Shown here: positions 35,198 through 48,100 of the stretch, piece by piece
Numbering within the stretch: the stretch's first letter is position 1
How the letters are laid out: every line of letters begins with the position of its first letter
NCBI GenBank assembly: GCA_026874595.1
Contig: CM049320.1
Location: forward strand, 9,365,464 to 9,429,463
DNA length: 64,000 nt
Source: Sipunculus nudus
Lineage: Eukaryota; Annelida; Sipuncula; Golfingiida; Sipunculidae
Reading direction: 5' to 3'
Position numbers and translations under genes: made by a program
The notes under the pieces: model-generated
Seen by the model: only the letters and a program-made list of their open reading frames with translations
Databases searched by the model: none
What the model was told of the DNA's origin: nothing

Positions 35198-36896
35198 ATC
35201 ATATTTTAACAAGTGTATAAGTCACATGTTCGTGCCAAATGGACAGGATTTCCTTTACAGCAGAGGTAGCCCATAAGAATGAACTCCTCAATTGCTTTTT
35301 TTCAGTGACTGACGCATTGTGGAGTCCATAGATTGCACCTGCAGTTAACTGTGATTATAACACTCCATACACAACTGTGAGATTTAACATATATCCATTG
35401 ATTAATGTTCAGTACATCTATGTGTATTGTATTTTTGACCACTGGAAAACATTACTGTTCTGTTCTCAGCCCTATTTTGCACCAAGAAAGTTAAAATATG
35501 AACATAATAGTACACAGGCCTAAAGCCTTATACAGGACTGCCACCAAATGCAAAATGTCTACGGGGCTGTAAATGCTTCAATTCTTTCTGGACAAATACT
35601 ATCAGTTGCTGATGTTACAGGTGCTTTATGCTTTCCAGAATGGTTATTTTTTATTACAGGCCTTTCGACATACAATATTATGTGAACATTGGTTTGCTAA
35701 AACCATAGGAAATCTGTTTATTTAATTTCCTTTCTAAGAGTAACAGATCGTATCGTGCTATAACCCCAGTTAGCCCTTTGGTGGGCCGGCGACGCAACAG
35801 AAACCTGAAACCCGTTGCGTCGCCGTCGGCGGCTACAGCATAGGCCGAACTGGATCCGGCCGGGCATGATCTGGGAAGGGGATTCCCCAGGTTTGGCCAC
35901 TGACATGAGGGTGCGGACGGACTTTTCCTGATATTTAGTGATTTTAGTCACCTTTGTTGCCACTTTTGACTCTATATCCGTTACATGCGTAGGCTGCTAA
36001 CTAGGAAATGATGCTGCTTTTCTTCTTTAAAACTCCTGTATCTCTTAGTCTTCAACTTTGCACCTGTTATTCCCCGACTCGGCCTTGACACGTTTGGAGC
36101 TGGCAATACGCAGTCAGCACTGACGCCATATCAGGATTTCAAGCGACGTGTTATATGACAACCAACATGTAGCTGCTTGTTGATCGTATAAGTTTAATAA
36201 TATCAAACTGATCAATCAATTAATTTATTATTAAATGTGTTTGAACGACTGTTAATGAAAAAAAAAAACTTTATTTTTTATTTTGGGACTTTTTTTACAA
36301 GTTTCAAGTAACATATGACTGAAGGGGTCATGTAAAGCTCGGTGCATGGTGCCTCAGCAATGGCTATTTGGGGAAACAATTAATAAGGTTCTAAAATATA
36401 AACCCACGTTAAAAATCGTTGATCCTTATTGTTGACAATAATCAAAATAATTCATTTTAATATTTCAAATCTTTTGGAATCAGACAATTAACAATTTAAA
36501 AAACTATACCATGCATTTCCGCATATTTTAATTCTGGGCCCAAATAATATGAAAAAATAGGCTTCGTAATGGCTTCCTTACATTAAACGTGTGCATTGTA
36601 TATGGGTTAGGGATATTTTTACTCTGTTTGATATATTTTTTTTAGTTTTCTTTTAAGTACCTTTAATGATAAAATGTTATCTTGTTTTAATAAATGTGTA
36701 TTTGTTGTATAAAATGTGATAAGCAATGTTTTATCCATTTTTTTCATAACACAAAACAAATTCCATGCCAAGTCAGCACACACACACGCATGCATATAAT
36801 TTAAGAGGTGTGTTTAAAATGTAATAATTATGTAAATTTAAGTATGTAATACTTGTATATAAAATATCAAAATATAACGTGTATACATGTAAATAT

Positions 36897-36901
<5 letters not shown>

Positions 36902-36964
<63 letters not shown>
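36902..36964. repeat. (TA)n(TG)n microsatellite
   Basis: TA array of about 22 units followed by TG units. The IYIYIY frames on both strands are artefacts of it. Confidence 0.97.
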
Positions 36965-36965
<1 letters not shown>

Positions 36966-37701
36966 ACATATATAAAGATAGACACTTGTAGTATGTATAT
37001 AACAAAATATCAAATCAATTACCCAGTCAGTCATAAAGAGAACTCCAAATCTGTTTCAGCAGTCTCTCTTCTTCCTTGTTAGAATGTTTTGCCATATTGC
37101 ACTCAAAGATGTTAAACTTGAACCTTCAGATGATACACTGGCCGGAGTACCCATGCATTTAGTCCAAATATACCTATACATATACTGATCAACCTTACCA
37201 AAGACAACTTATGGGTAATTTTGTATAATTTTTAATGATAATTTATTGTAAATGTACTTTTCTTGGAATTAAATCTGCTATTATGCAGAGTTTTATACTG
37301 GAATGTATGGTTTCTGGACACATTTTTTTTCATATTACACAATTCTTAAATTGGAGGATACTAAAAGGACCCCTGAAATCCAGATAAACGGTTTTACATC
37401 AGCTCAAACAAAAACAGAGCAATTATTCTTAAAATCTTGCTTGTAAATTTTATTTGCACAAGAATAGCTGAGGCAGTATGGCAAGAACTTTACCTATAAC
37501 ATTGCCAACATAAAACAGATTGATAATAGCCATGGGGCTTTCCGTCTGGTAGAGTGTTATATACAGAACTGTATCATACATATATACTGTGTATAATTAT
37601 AATGTTACTGTGTGTGTGATTTTTTTATAATGAAATATGACTCTTTCATAATTCATTTAAAAATGTGAATTTCATGCTTTGTATTATATATTTCAAATAT
37701 A

Positions 37702-37706
<5 letters not shown>

Positions 37707-37778
<72 letters not shown>
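37707..37778. repeat. (TC)n(TA)n microsatellite
   Basis: About 22 TC units followed by TA units. Confidence 0.97.
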
Positions 37779-38149
37779 GGCCTATATATTAAATTATAAA
37801 AGGAAATAGTGTAAATTATATAAATAATCAAATGTATGTATCATTTCCATGATGATGGGCCGGGGGGGGGGGGGAGTAGTTAAAAAAAGGACCACCCTCC
37901 ATCGGGAGGAGTGTGGTACGTATACAGCTTTTCTTAAGACTAGCCCCGTGTGTGCTACTATAAGGTTACATGTATTTAGGAGGTAAGGCCTGCCAAGTAA
38001 AAACTAGCTTTACGAAAAGTATATATAGTAATACTATTGCTAAACAAAAAAGCGCTTATCAATGTCAAAACAACAATTTTGCATTTCTGATTATGAAGCA
38101 TGTATGTATAAATTATGATAAAAAGAAAGGACCAGCGCTTTATTCTTAC

Positions 38150-38287
38150 GACAAAACCAAGTTGCTTATCAGCTGATTTTTGCAGAACCACCACGGCACC
38201 AGTCAACATTGTCACAGTTAATGTTATCACAACAACAAACTTTGTTGCAAAGCGTCGCGGGCGATATTGAAGAATCACCATCGGCAT
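38150..38287 (-). CDS. Possible first coding exon with signal anchor
   Basis: On the minus strand an ATG at 38287 opens 46 codons: MPMVILQYRPRRFATK, then the hydrophobic FVVVITLTVTMLTGAVVVL and QKSADKQLGFV, directly followed by a good donor GTAAGA (38149-38144). A basic stretch before a ~19-residue hydrophobic segment is the layout of a type II membrane protein such as a Golgi glycosyltransferase. An upstream frame (MYTLLEKEVRDTAAAASQHA, ATG at 38516) is also open for 115 codons and overlaps in another frame, so which frame is used, if any, is uncertain. Upstream on this strand lie GC-rich DNA and a CRE octamer at 38702-38709. No downstream exon was found. Confidence 0.3.
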
Positions 38288-38761
38288 CTTGTACTACTCT
38301 ACATTTTCTTGCTCTAAATATTATATTACTGAATAATCTCGTTATTTTGATAATAATCACCAGATTGAGAATATCCTCTAAATTTCCCACAGACTCCTTA
38401 CTCGAATTTGTACAGCCTGTCACTTCGTCACTGGAATAAAACCTGTTGCCAGTGTTGGCGTGTTGGCTTGCAGCGGCCGCTGTGTCACGGACTTCTTTTT
38501 CTAACAACGTATACATGGCCCAAAATTACATGAGGTTGATGTCGAAGTTGCCATAAATCTACAGATCTACATTCGCTGCTTTATTCTCCTTTAACGTGTC
38601 TCAGACATTGTCATCTTACGATGATTCCTCCGCCTCGCTTGATCAGATCGACCCGTCGGGCTTGCTGAAACCACGTGGACGCGCAACCGGGGTTCTAGTT
38701 GTGACGTCACACACGTCCCAAGGGCTGTCTCAACTTTTTCAGGGGGCTCCCAGGACTCTGT

Positions 38762-39082
38762 TCAAATATTCGTTCCTATCACGGATATTAGCTCCCCAAT
38801 GTCAGTAATTTTTACATCAATTCTATTTGTAGGTTCATACCTTTCATATATGCAAAAACACCCAGAGGGTGGAAGTAGGCCTTCAATTGCAAACGATCTT
38901 TCAGTTTGTATTATTTTTTTCTCAAGCCGAACTGAGCTGCACAAAATCGTCCAAGTTCCGCTTAATGAAATATTGGCGCCGGGCTCTAACCGCAACTGAA
39001 TGGAAACACGTTGGTCTTGGTTGTACCGGATACAACTTATCGAAACGACCCTCGTACCTGCTATGTACCGAACCATAAGCAA
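38762..39082 (-). other. Open frame of 106 codons, unassigned
   Basis: The minus strand stays open with a balanced composition: IQLRLEPGANISLSGTWTIL, ERSFAIEGLLPPSGCF and ERYEPTNRIDVKITDIGELI. This looks more protein-like than the other unassigned frames, but two plus-strand frames are open too, no family was recognised and splice signals are not evident. Confidence 0.2.
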
Positions 39083-39430
39083 TTCATTATTTAGCCCAAG
39101 AAAAGAGATCCTAAATGGCAGAGCCTAAGCGTGGAATCTTATCGTTGGTAATCACATGCGACATATTTAGAAACATAAAACCCTAGGATAGAATATGCAC
39201 CGTATGTAAGAACAATTCAGTTGAGGATGAAATCCATGCATTTTATATGTTCACGTCCAAAATATGAGACGAACTTTACAAATCTATTGTCAGAGGGCTT
39301 TTAAGTTTAAAGTCAATTTTTTTGAGTCAGAGTCACTTGGAGCCCAAATCCAAGTCAGTGTCCGGATCTCCTCTTCAAAAGAAATTTTATGTTAGTTTTC
39401 ACTTGAATGTTTCATTATATGTAGCGCTAG

Positions 39431-39448
39431 ATGCAGAACCAAAGCTTT
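39431..39448. repeat. Target-site duplication, left copy
   Basis: ATGCAGAACCAAAGCTTT (18 bp) is identical to 39660-39677 and brackets the SINE insertion. Confidence 0.9.
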
Positions 39449-39659
39449 TTTTTTTTTTTTTGGGGGGGGGGGGGGGGTGGAGGTAACCGCATCCATTTTG
39501 TAAAGCTGACTTATCTAATTCTTCGCCCAAGTATGTACATCTGCAGAGTTTATTTTCGTTTGGGATTACTAGATACGGCGGTAGCACACGCTGCCTTATC
39601 ATTTTTATTGTATCCTGGTGTCACCCAGACCCGGCGTCTATCGCACCTGCGGGTCCTGG
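39449..39659 (-). mobile_element. 5'-truncated SINE insertion
   Basis: This segment lies between two identical 18-bp direct repeats. On the minus strand it starts CCAGGACCCGCAGGTGCGAT, has AGACGCCGGGTCTGGGTGAC, and ends in a C run and poly(A) (plus strand TTTTTTTTTTTTTTTGGGG). It aligns with the body and tail of the SINE at 15199-15600 but lacks the tRNA-like head. Poly(A) end, truncation at the 5' end and the target-site duplication are the marks of LINE-driven retroposition. Confidence 0.88.
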
Positions 39660-39677
39660 ATGCAGAACCAAAGCTTT
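39660..39677. repeat. Target-site duplication, right copy
   Basis: Right-hand member of the 18-bp pair; see 39431-39448. Confidence 0.9.
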
Positions 39678-41081
39678 GAGATACACTTTCTATTTGTCCT
39701 AATATTCTGTAGGTATAGCTTATACGCATAACTTTATAGTATGTTACAGACATATTTTCCTGGATCGTAGACGGACTTGGCCTGATTTCTAAGGGTCCGA
39801 GCATAAGTGCAAGTCCAGGGTCTTCGAGTCCAAAAAGTTGACTCAAGTCCGGACCCTAGTTCTACATTACCAGTGCGCAGTTGACTTTACATTTGTATTT
39901 GAAGTGGGGAGGAATTTTGAGTAGCATGTAAAGCACGTTTTTACCTGACAATCCTACTACTTGGTTGAAAGTACAGATAGTATACATTACAATATTTATG
40001 TACAGAATAATTCGTATTTTCGCAGTAAATGTGTCATTGCATTAGATGATTATCAAACACGCTGACAGGCTATATCACCTTATCATTTACTCGAATCGGA
40101 CTGACATAGCTACATGTAAAATCATATATTGGCGAGGATGTTACTTTCTGCAACATTTGTGGTATCTGTATTTCGCATGGCTGTTATGGCTCCACAGATA
40201 AGAAACTTAAAATGTTGGAGAGAATTGAAATGCACGCCTAGGGTAGGCATTCATGTTACTGTTGTTCAATTCCGCAAAATACATTAAGTGCATGAAATGT
40301 TTATATATATTATTCTTTTTTAACTATTTGTAAACTGGTCAAAGTTGTAGTATAAGTAAGTATACGTATACAACCGCTGAACTGATGATTTCCTGAAAAA
40401 AAAACTTGAATTTGTTTATAATTTAATAGAAGAAAGCTGTGACGATCCAGTTTGTTGTTTACTTTCTGGACCTTTTCAAATGATCGGTCATGGATAGGTA
40501 TTTATTGCCTTCATAAAACTCCCAGCACACATTAGCGCTTTGTGCCAGCGGTACTTGCAGTAAGTACCATATTTTAGTCGACCATCCCCCAGTGATGATA
40601 GAATTGAGTCGACCTTTAAGGGACTCAGACTTGGACCCTAGGATCCTGGATCCGATCCTGTACTCGAACGCGGAGGTAAGGGCTCGAGAAACCAGGCTTA
40701 TGTAAATGTACGAGCTTCCAACAGAATATTACAAAATTAACACTATATATACCAAGCTTTGATCACCACCAGGAGCTTCAAATGTATATAAGCCATTATA
40801 GTAAAATCATGTATAAACTAAATTAAAATGTACATGATAACCTGAAATTTCTATTTTAAAACGCAGGATTATAATATTTGTATTGGACTCGGACTTTGAT
40901 TTGGATCCAGATGACTCGGCCGCGAAAAAGTCGGACTTAGACTCGAACCTCTAGGACTCGGACTTTGACTTGGACTCGAGTGGCTTTGATTCAGAGTTGC
41001 AGGCGACCTCGGATGGTGTGGACTCGACAGTAATATGTGTCTTCACCGCCAATATAAATAATAATAATTATTTCTGGGACC

Positions 41082-41294
41082 TTGCTTAGTGTGATAACAC
41101 GTGAATACTTACAGGCTGACATATATAGCCACAAAAACCCTACCAGTTTCTCTGTAGATATTACGAGTTTGTTTACGAATCCTGAGATACCTGTTAAAGA
41201 AGTGAAAAGGGATAAGTGTTTTTTATACCTTAATCACAAATTATTAGGAAGAAGTTTATTTTGTCTTTCCTGGCAAAATGATGTTGAGAATTGA
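41082..41294 (+). mobile_element. Possible Penelope-like RT scrap
   Basis: The plus strand reads PTSFSVDITSLFTNPEIPVK, close to the F--D--SLFTN-P motif that marks reverse transcriptase of Penelope-like elements. It lies in the 0.7-kb segment that is present only in the first duplication copy. No further RT motif follows, so the call rests on one motif. Confidence 0.4.
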
Positions 41295-42140
41295 CTTCAG
41301 CAAACACATATATACAGAAAAAAATGCAGAGAAGTCATCAAAGATGTATTTATGTAAGTATGAGCTGACAGTACAAACTATTAACTGCTCTCAGCCATTA
41401 AAATACACCATCAAATGACTAAAATCGCGTTTCAACCTTTGTCATGTTTTCACTTGGTATAACAAAACCACCATCGATGATATCATGGGCACTTATTATT
41501 TATACATATATTTAATTACACCCCACCTGACCTTTGTAAAGGTCATCATTTTAATATTTGAATATTCAAATGATATCCATAGTCTTGGTGGTCATTAACA
41601 TGCCTACAGCCACAAGGAGACGTTGTCCACTCGAGTGAAATATTGTGTTGCCCATGCAAAGTTGATTGTGATCTAAGCTGAGCTAGCTCGTATATTTACT
41701 ATAAAGTCTTTTTCATGTCATGTCCATCTATTTGTGTTATAAAAAATTTCAATAGTTACATTTTAAGAGAATTAATTATAGTATTGTGTATAGCATTAAA
41801 GGACCTAATTTTCAACATATATAAATGAATACCCACCTAACAACTTATTCAAGAAACAGAATTATATGAAAATATGAGAAATCAGTCTACGTTTAACAAC
41901 ATAGCAGCCCTTCTTATGGCGGTCAAGGTCATTGGTCAAATGTAAAAACAGCCTCAATTGATAGCTGTTGATTGGATGAAGACATGTAAGCACCCTAAAA
42001 TTAACAGCTAAAATAAAGACGGCTACTTATGCAGGGGCACATCATGTCTGTCAGACCATTGTGAAGAGGCCAAAAAGTTGTGAAACATGGATTAATAAAA
42101 AAATATAAACTTTAAAGAAAATAATCTACAAAAATAATTT

Positions 42141-42193
42141 GACAGTTGATGTTGAAACGGACTATACACTCCGTTCTAACATCCCTGTCCACC
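42141..42193. repeat. Hairpin with AACGGACTATA core, first copy
   Basis: TGACAGTTGATGTTGAAACG is partly complementary to CCGTTCTAACATCCCTGTCC across a CTATACA loop. The homologous copy at 63857-63913 has the same fold. Confidence 0.65.
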
Positions 42194-42639
42194 TAATATT
42201 ACGCTACAATTCTTTTAAATATATTTTGTTTGCCACTACAAATCAGCTTTTATCAAAGGAAGTAATTTATGATGATTTAATTAAACAATATAACAAATTT
42301 CAATACATTGCGTCGCCGGGACGGTGTTGACCTGTCTAGAAGTGGTGCCAAAAATGATGGCGTTAGTTCTGTTTATCCATGTGATGTAGGATGGACGTGT
42401 GTGTGACGTAACAAACATATGACGTACAAATACCACTGTGACGTCATCAATACGAATCGTCAAGTGGATGTAGTTTTAGTCCGTCATCTTAGGTCGTCAA
42501 TGATATATCGCAAGTCCCTCCTAAAACCTATGTCCACATTTGTTTTGGCGATAATTATTTCAAGTATATTCTTATATATTACGCAAAAGACTCACAAAGT
42601 AAATACTGATATCTGTATATCTACTTCAGGCCAGTCTTT

Positions 42640-42785
42640 TGCGTAATTTATGCTGATAGACCTTGATGGCGTCTTCCCGGTACTGCTGGACAGTACATTC
42701 TTCCATGGTACTCTTTCCATGTCTATGGCTGCTTGTGGTGTCTGTTAGACAACAGTGACGTCACAATGTCCAGTCGCGTATCACT
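42640..42785. repeat. Duplication block III, first copy
   Basis: Matches 63255-63400: TGGCGTCTTCCCGGYACTGC, TTTCCATGTCTATGGCTG and CAACAGTGACGTCACAATG. In the first copy it lies after block II, in the second it lies before the last part of block II, so the order is rearranged. Confidence 0.85.
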
Positions 42786-43200
42786 TCTCGGTTGCCTTCG
42801 ACCATTTGGCTTCTTATTCACGAAGGTTTTATTTATGCGAATATTTTCGTTTAAAAAACCGCGAATTTTAAACCCTCGCGAACAGAAATAAGGCCACGGT
42901 GTACATATGTGTATGTGCTTATTTTTTGATGTGGTTAAATGTTGGAGCGGATCAGGTTTGGAGCGGTTTGGAGATATTCACAAACATGTAGTAAGCACTC
43001 ATACAACCAGTTGGGTCAAGCATCAGCTCGGGCTTAAACGTTGTCCATCTGTCCAAAATAATTTTATCCATGACATCAACAGGTTCACTCATCCGAACCT
43101 GACAGAATAGATTTATCGATGTTGACGAAGGGAAGATCATGCAACAGGTGCAAATGTGCCTGGACCAAACCTGACATTCCATAGGTAGCGCAACCAACAC
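42786..43200. other. No gene recognised
   Basis: Frames of 67 and 82 codons are open on opposite strands at 42907-43200 without recognisable motifs. Confidence 0.4.
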
Positions 43201-43229
43201 CTCAATTTCAGATATTATTCATGTGACAA

Positions 43230-43690
43230 ACATTGGCTTAAAATTTGGTGATGACAGCTCCAGCTGTTTCTGAGATTTTAAGTTTAGTATGCTTTTTGCA
43301 CAGATGACTAAGTTAAACTTCCTGTAACTCGGCCAAAAATCACCGAACTGGAGCCATTAAAACAAATTTGCAAGATATTGTTCTAGGGATTATTTCTGTA
43401 AAATGTTAAACAGTTTTGCTGGACAGTTTAAGAGAAGAAGATTTTTATATCTTTTTTAACTTTCCCTGTGTAAAATCTAAGAAAATCGATGAATCAAAAC
43501 CATTTGAACAAATTTGAATTATCAAAATCTAAGGATCATTCATGTGTGAGATTTTATGAATTTGACCCAGTTTTTGAGAAGATCTTTGTAGCCACTGAGC
43601 AGAAATGGACTGCTATAATATTTGACTATATTCAGCTTCCCATAACTCGGCCAAAATCATTGAACAGAGACCTTTATCGGGATACGCAAT
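43230..43690. repeat. Degenerate tandem repeat, ~320-bp period
   Basis: CTTCCTGTAACTCGGCCAAA at 43319 and CTTCCCATAACTCGGCCAAA at 43637 start equivalent stretches, each preceded by GCANAGATGACTAAG-like or CTGAGCAGAAATGGACT text. The unit is present about one and a half times. Confidence 0.5.
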
Positions 43691-44218
43691 ATGCGCATCC
43701 CCGTATCGCGATATACCGATATATTGATAATATTGCGCAGCCGTACTAAGGTGTATACAGGTTTATTTATGTTTGCCATAAGTTGTAAGACCTGGAAGGT
43801 TAGTGTAGCATATCAACCAACAGCAATTCAATGAACTCTTCTCATATTTGACGTAATGGTTCAAGTCATTTAACAATGTAGGTCGGGTGTAATAGTTAGG
43901 GCCAACTTTTCTCGTCCCCGTTCTACAACATTTGTGGGATTTTGGCTTACCATGTATACACATACAATATAAATGAACTTCAGGTAATTCTTCTTAAGAA
44001 AAGTTCTTAAAACGCGAGGTATGAGCGTGTTTATCTACAAGCCATTTGTAAACAAGGTAATGGTGACAAAAAAAAAAACATCATGTAACCTAAAGTGGTT
44101 GGATGCATATGTGCGGTTATTGAAATGTCTCCAGTTGCAGAACGCATTGTAAAACTCCGATTCTTCTGACTCGCCACAGGATGTCTGGATTAAATTGGCG
44201 GGCCCCACTTCACGCGGC

Positions 44219-44224
44219 TATAAA
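44219..44224 (+). promoter_or_regulatory. Candidate TATA box for the METTL24-like gene
   Basis: TATAAA follows the GC-rich GGCGGGCCCCACTTCACGCG and lies about 0.85 kb upstream of the first recognised METTL24-like exon on the same strand. It is a plausible core promoter, but transcription from it is inference. Confidence 0.25.
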
Positions 44225-44794
44225 CAATACAAACAACCTGTGTACGGTGAGATCAGCGTTTTCTGGACTTTTTATAAAAGGTTAAAGGGGTTACCTTTGG
44301 TTAACACACGTCATGTCGGAATAGACCCCTTTAATGGAAGGGTAACGCAGACTACCAATAGCGGATTGTTCTCTTTGTAAATTGATCAAAGTGCGTCAGT
44401 GTATTTGACCTGACACCGCCAAGGCTAAGAAAGAAATACTGTGGCTGGAGAGTTTTGAACATTAGCAGTAGATTCACCGCGAGCTGAGGATAGGAATTGT
44501 GCGTACATTTACATGACTACTATGAGATTGTATTGATATCCTGATTTCGAGCAGGATTAGTATTATCGTTGGTGTTTTGGATTGACAATATCCGTAAAAC
44601 ACTGTAAGAAGAAGAAGCGTTATTTCCATATCCATTGACTACTTATTTCTTTTGAGTGAGCGAACCCGGATGAATTATCATTATGATAATTTTGTAACTT
44701 CCCAAAGGGGAAGTCATGTAAAATGCAAATCAACAAACCAAAATAAACATAATTATATTGACAATAAAACAATTGTGAATTCTCATTTATTTTT

Positions 44795-44798
<4 letters not shown>

Positions 44799-44849
<51 letters not shown>
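44799..44849. repeat. (TA)n microsatellite
   Basis: About 25 TA units. Confidence 0.97.
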
Positions 44850-44853
<4 letters not shown>

Positions 44854-45062
44854 TATATTTAACAATATATCAGGTTTATTTATGATACTTTACATTATTT
44901 ATTGTGGTCTATATTTTTATTTGTATAAGTATCAGGGGTGCTTCAATTGTTATCTTTTAATGTGACAAGGTTCTATCAAATTTTTATATATGTATAATTT
45001 TGCTTAATCATATATTTTTATATCATTATCATTATATATCCTTATATCATCTGTTTTTTCAG

Positions 45063-45197
45063 ACGTCATTTCTGCTCCGTATTCTGACAGAAGTCACAGT
45101 GATAGTTCTACTGGGAGTCTTCCTGAATTTCTTCGTCTTTTCACAAAATGCTATAGAAATCCGTGGCGTGAACTGCCACAACAACAGTCAAGCACAG
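45063..45197 (+). CDS. METTL24-like: METTL24-like exon with signal anchor
   Basis: Bounded by a CAG acceptor after TCATCTGTTTTTT and a GTGGTT donor. It has 45 whole codons starting TSFLLRILTEVTVIVLLGVF and ending NNSQAQ. Confidence 0.8.
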
Positions 45198-48100
45198 GTG
45201 GTTATATGCTTAAAATTGGCTAAGGACTTGGAGGGGGAGGGGGGTGGGGGTTATTGCCGGTTGCGACTAGAATTAGGGGGGTGTCACCTACATTTCTAAG
45301 ACAACGGCAACAAACAGCAAAATTAGTTTATTAATATTACCATTGAATAAAACTTATGTGCATTATCAAAATAAAATATTAGTTGATAGCAGTATCAGTG
45401 ACAAATTGCAAATAATCATTTGATAAAATATTGTGAATCAGGAAGTAAAAGGATTAGTTTCCTTGCATGTGCATACATAATCGTTTTTATCAATTATGCA
45501 ATTGGACTCGAATTTGATAGAAAGCGACCGATTATCAGTTTAATGAAATAATCTGTTCACCACTACTATGCATTGGTTATTTTGCAATTATTCCTAAAAC
45601 TGCCCAACAATCGGGTCATATTAACCTTTCGCTGTATAATATAAATGTTTATGCGTATTTTAATTGATACTTGGGACATATAGCCATATGTGTAGACTTT
45701 TATAAAGTTAAAAGTGAGAAGATATGCGTTACTACGATGTTTAGATGGAATTTAGTAAGATAGATTTACTTATCACTCGTATATCATTTCTTTAACTTCA
45801 AGTGGATGTTACTATTAATTGCTTTTTCGTTTTATCCACAATGTGAAAATTACATTCTAAGTATGAATATATATATATATATATATAATTATTAACTTAT
45901 TCTTTTATAAATATAATCACGACATATTTTATACGTTAAGGCTTACTTTTATCCGTATTTTTATCGTTGATCAACTGTTAACTTTTTTATTAGCAGGTCA
46001 CCGAAACAAGAAATGACACAACTTTACGGCAAGCCCAAGCTAGTTTATTCCAGTAAGTAATATATTTAGATTCTGCAGAACCTTTGACCGCTGGTACATA
46101 GTATAGAATTTATTTTACATTGTTTCCATATTCTTGTTAATTAAAGAGATATGTTGAATATTTTTCAAAGCCATACCATTTTCCACATCGTAAGTTCTAT
46201 TCCGCTTTTTGGCTGTTTATTTTCCAAGCTCTTCATGGAAGTTTCCTTCTACCCGCAATAACACTGAAGCCGAGATGCCGAAAGTGTTTTGAACTTGATA
46301 CTTTTGATCATTATAAATTTGGGCATTTACTGTTAGTTCATGTTACACAATATCTTGGTATTTTTCGATATGCGAGCCCGCATGGCCAATCATGATATCA
46401 CGGGAAACATGGGTTTCACTGTATGACAAATGGTACACCCGGTTAATGGGCACAACAGTAAAACATACATAAGAGTCGCCGTATCACTAAAGAAGAAATA
46501 TAGTTGCTTAAATTTTACAAGATAAGTTTCAAGCCGCCTGGATCTTATGGCCATAGGCAACATCAGATGAAGTAGGAATAAAGAAATATCGTAAAAAACT
46601 AAAGTAGAACCTCCAAATTACGGACACTGACGGGACCAGACATTGAGGTGCCCTTAGTAGGGAGGCCATAGATTTCGGGCCTTACTGTTAAGGATGTCAT
46701 TAGTGCCCTTGGAACAGAGGTGCTCGTAAAAAGAGTTTCCACTGTAGACTAGTCTTTATAGGTACGGAAAAACGTAAACAATAATGTATTTTATATATTC
46801 TTATACATCAAGGTATCTATCCACGCCTGTCTACATGTGCGCCGCCATTCAGCGCCTCGGGAATTTGGGTGACGGTGGATGGAATGTCTGCCTTGATAAA
46901 AAGATTGTTCCAAAGAAAGGCGACTGTCTTATATATTCCTTCGGGTAAGTATTCATACCTTGTTTTGCTATATGCCCTGATAAAATACCTGAACCACACT
47001 GTTTATACTTAAACATGGGACAAAATGGATATAAACCTACATTTCTTACACAATTTCCACGTTATATTCATTCTAGAACTCATAACCCCTCTTTTTACGA
47101 CACTGCTTGCCCTCATCGCGTCATTTCTGCAACTGTTAAGATTGTATCTCCACTTGTTCACTATGAGTCGTAGCGAAAGTCCTTTTTGATTTGCTATTCT
47201 CTCTTCTGAAACAAAATCTTCATGAAGCTTGTTGAGGCAGCTTAGTTATTTAACCATTGGACACATGAGATGAAGGACTCCTGTTCAATCCCAGACAGTT
47301 TTCTTATTAAAAATGGAGAAATTTTGATAGAACCTTATTAATTCTCAACAACACCTTGGCTGCAGGTTTAAATTGATTCTTAATTAATTGTTTAATAACT
47401 CTTTGCAAAAACAAATAGATGGGACATCGTGATGATTTGTCTTAACGCCTGTATATAAATAAACTCGCGATACAGCAGAACGATTGAGTTGTAGTCCACA
47501 TTGTTGCAGCGTCCTGAAGGGGTTATTTCTTTTGGCTCAGCTTTTAGTTATGCATATAACATTACGGCCGTGCTACCGTCCGACCGCCGGTCGGCCGGAC
47601 TAAAATCATAACTTTTAAATCTAGAAACTTCTCACTTAATATGTAGATGTACAATCTCAGAAGAAACCCCAAATTAGGTTAGAATAACCGGTCTCCTGTG
47701 ATCTATACAGTATTAACATTTTTTTAGCACCATGAACATCAGACTCTTCTCAACGTTTGAAGCATTGCTTATTTTCCCCTCAAAATTACTTTACAGATTG
47801 TTCTAATCAATATTGCAGATGACTTTGACATATGATGTACTTGACTTTGAATTCCAATATCTAATGTGCAGAAATATTGGACTTTTTATGAACTACTGCA
47901 TTTTTGGCTAATATTTAATAAACAAATCGTTTCTATCTGGTGACTTTGATCTTGATCTTCATGGCCAGCTCTACGGAATGATTCCTCCCCTCAAAGTCGA
48001 CACACTATGGTTTCCACAATTTTTTTCGGATAAGTCCTAAAACTGATAATCTGGACCTAGATTTTCAAGATCTTATCGGTAGATTTCTAGGGTGAATATG

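Larger units (their letters stand above)
35198..38149. other. No gene recognised; GC-rich patch at 35.75-35.95 kb
   Basis: Mostly AT-rich. At 35750-35950 a GC-rich patch keeps the minus strand open for 81 codons (ATG near 35961) with AKPGESPSQIMPGRIQFGL, SRRRRR and SVASPAHQRANWGYSTIRS; no family was recognised. Confidence 0.4.
39780..42335. repeat. Duplication block II, first copy
   Basis: Aligns in order and direct orientation with 57663-61025 and 63680-64000. Anchors include GGCTGTTATGGCTCCACAG (about 40180 and 58290), TTGTTTACTTTCTGGACCTT (40454, 60061), GCGGTACTTGCAGTAAGTAC-like text (40550, 60358), AGAAATCAGTCTACRTTTAA (41878, 60879) and CAGCTTTTATCAAA (42244, 63966). About 0.7 kb at 41030-41740 is present only in this copy. 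Clusters of GGACTCG/GACTTGG hexamers at 40590-40690 and 40880-41010 belong to the block. Confidence 0.85.

Noticed and set aside
36773-37082. Peptides rich in Ile-Tyr or Val-Cys on both strands
   Set aside because: Direct translation of TA and TG dinucleotide runs; the same holds for frames at 37.7, 44.8, 51.2 and 59.85 kb.
37862-37874. Poly-G run as a regulatory or quadruplex element
   Set aside because: Single homopolymer without repeated G tracts; similar runs at 39465-39477, 54755-54771 and poly-C at 32587 and 61607 look like slippage products or retroposon tails.
42907-43200. Opposed 67- and 82-codon frames
   Set aside because: No motif in either; neither has splice support.
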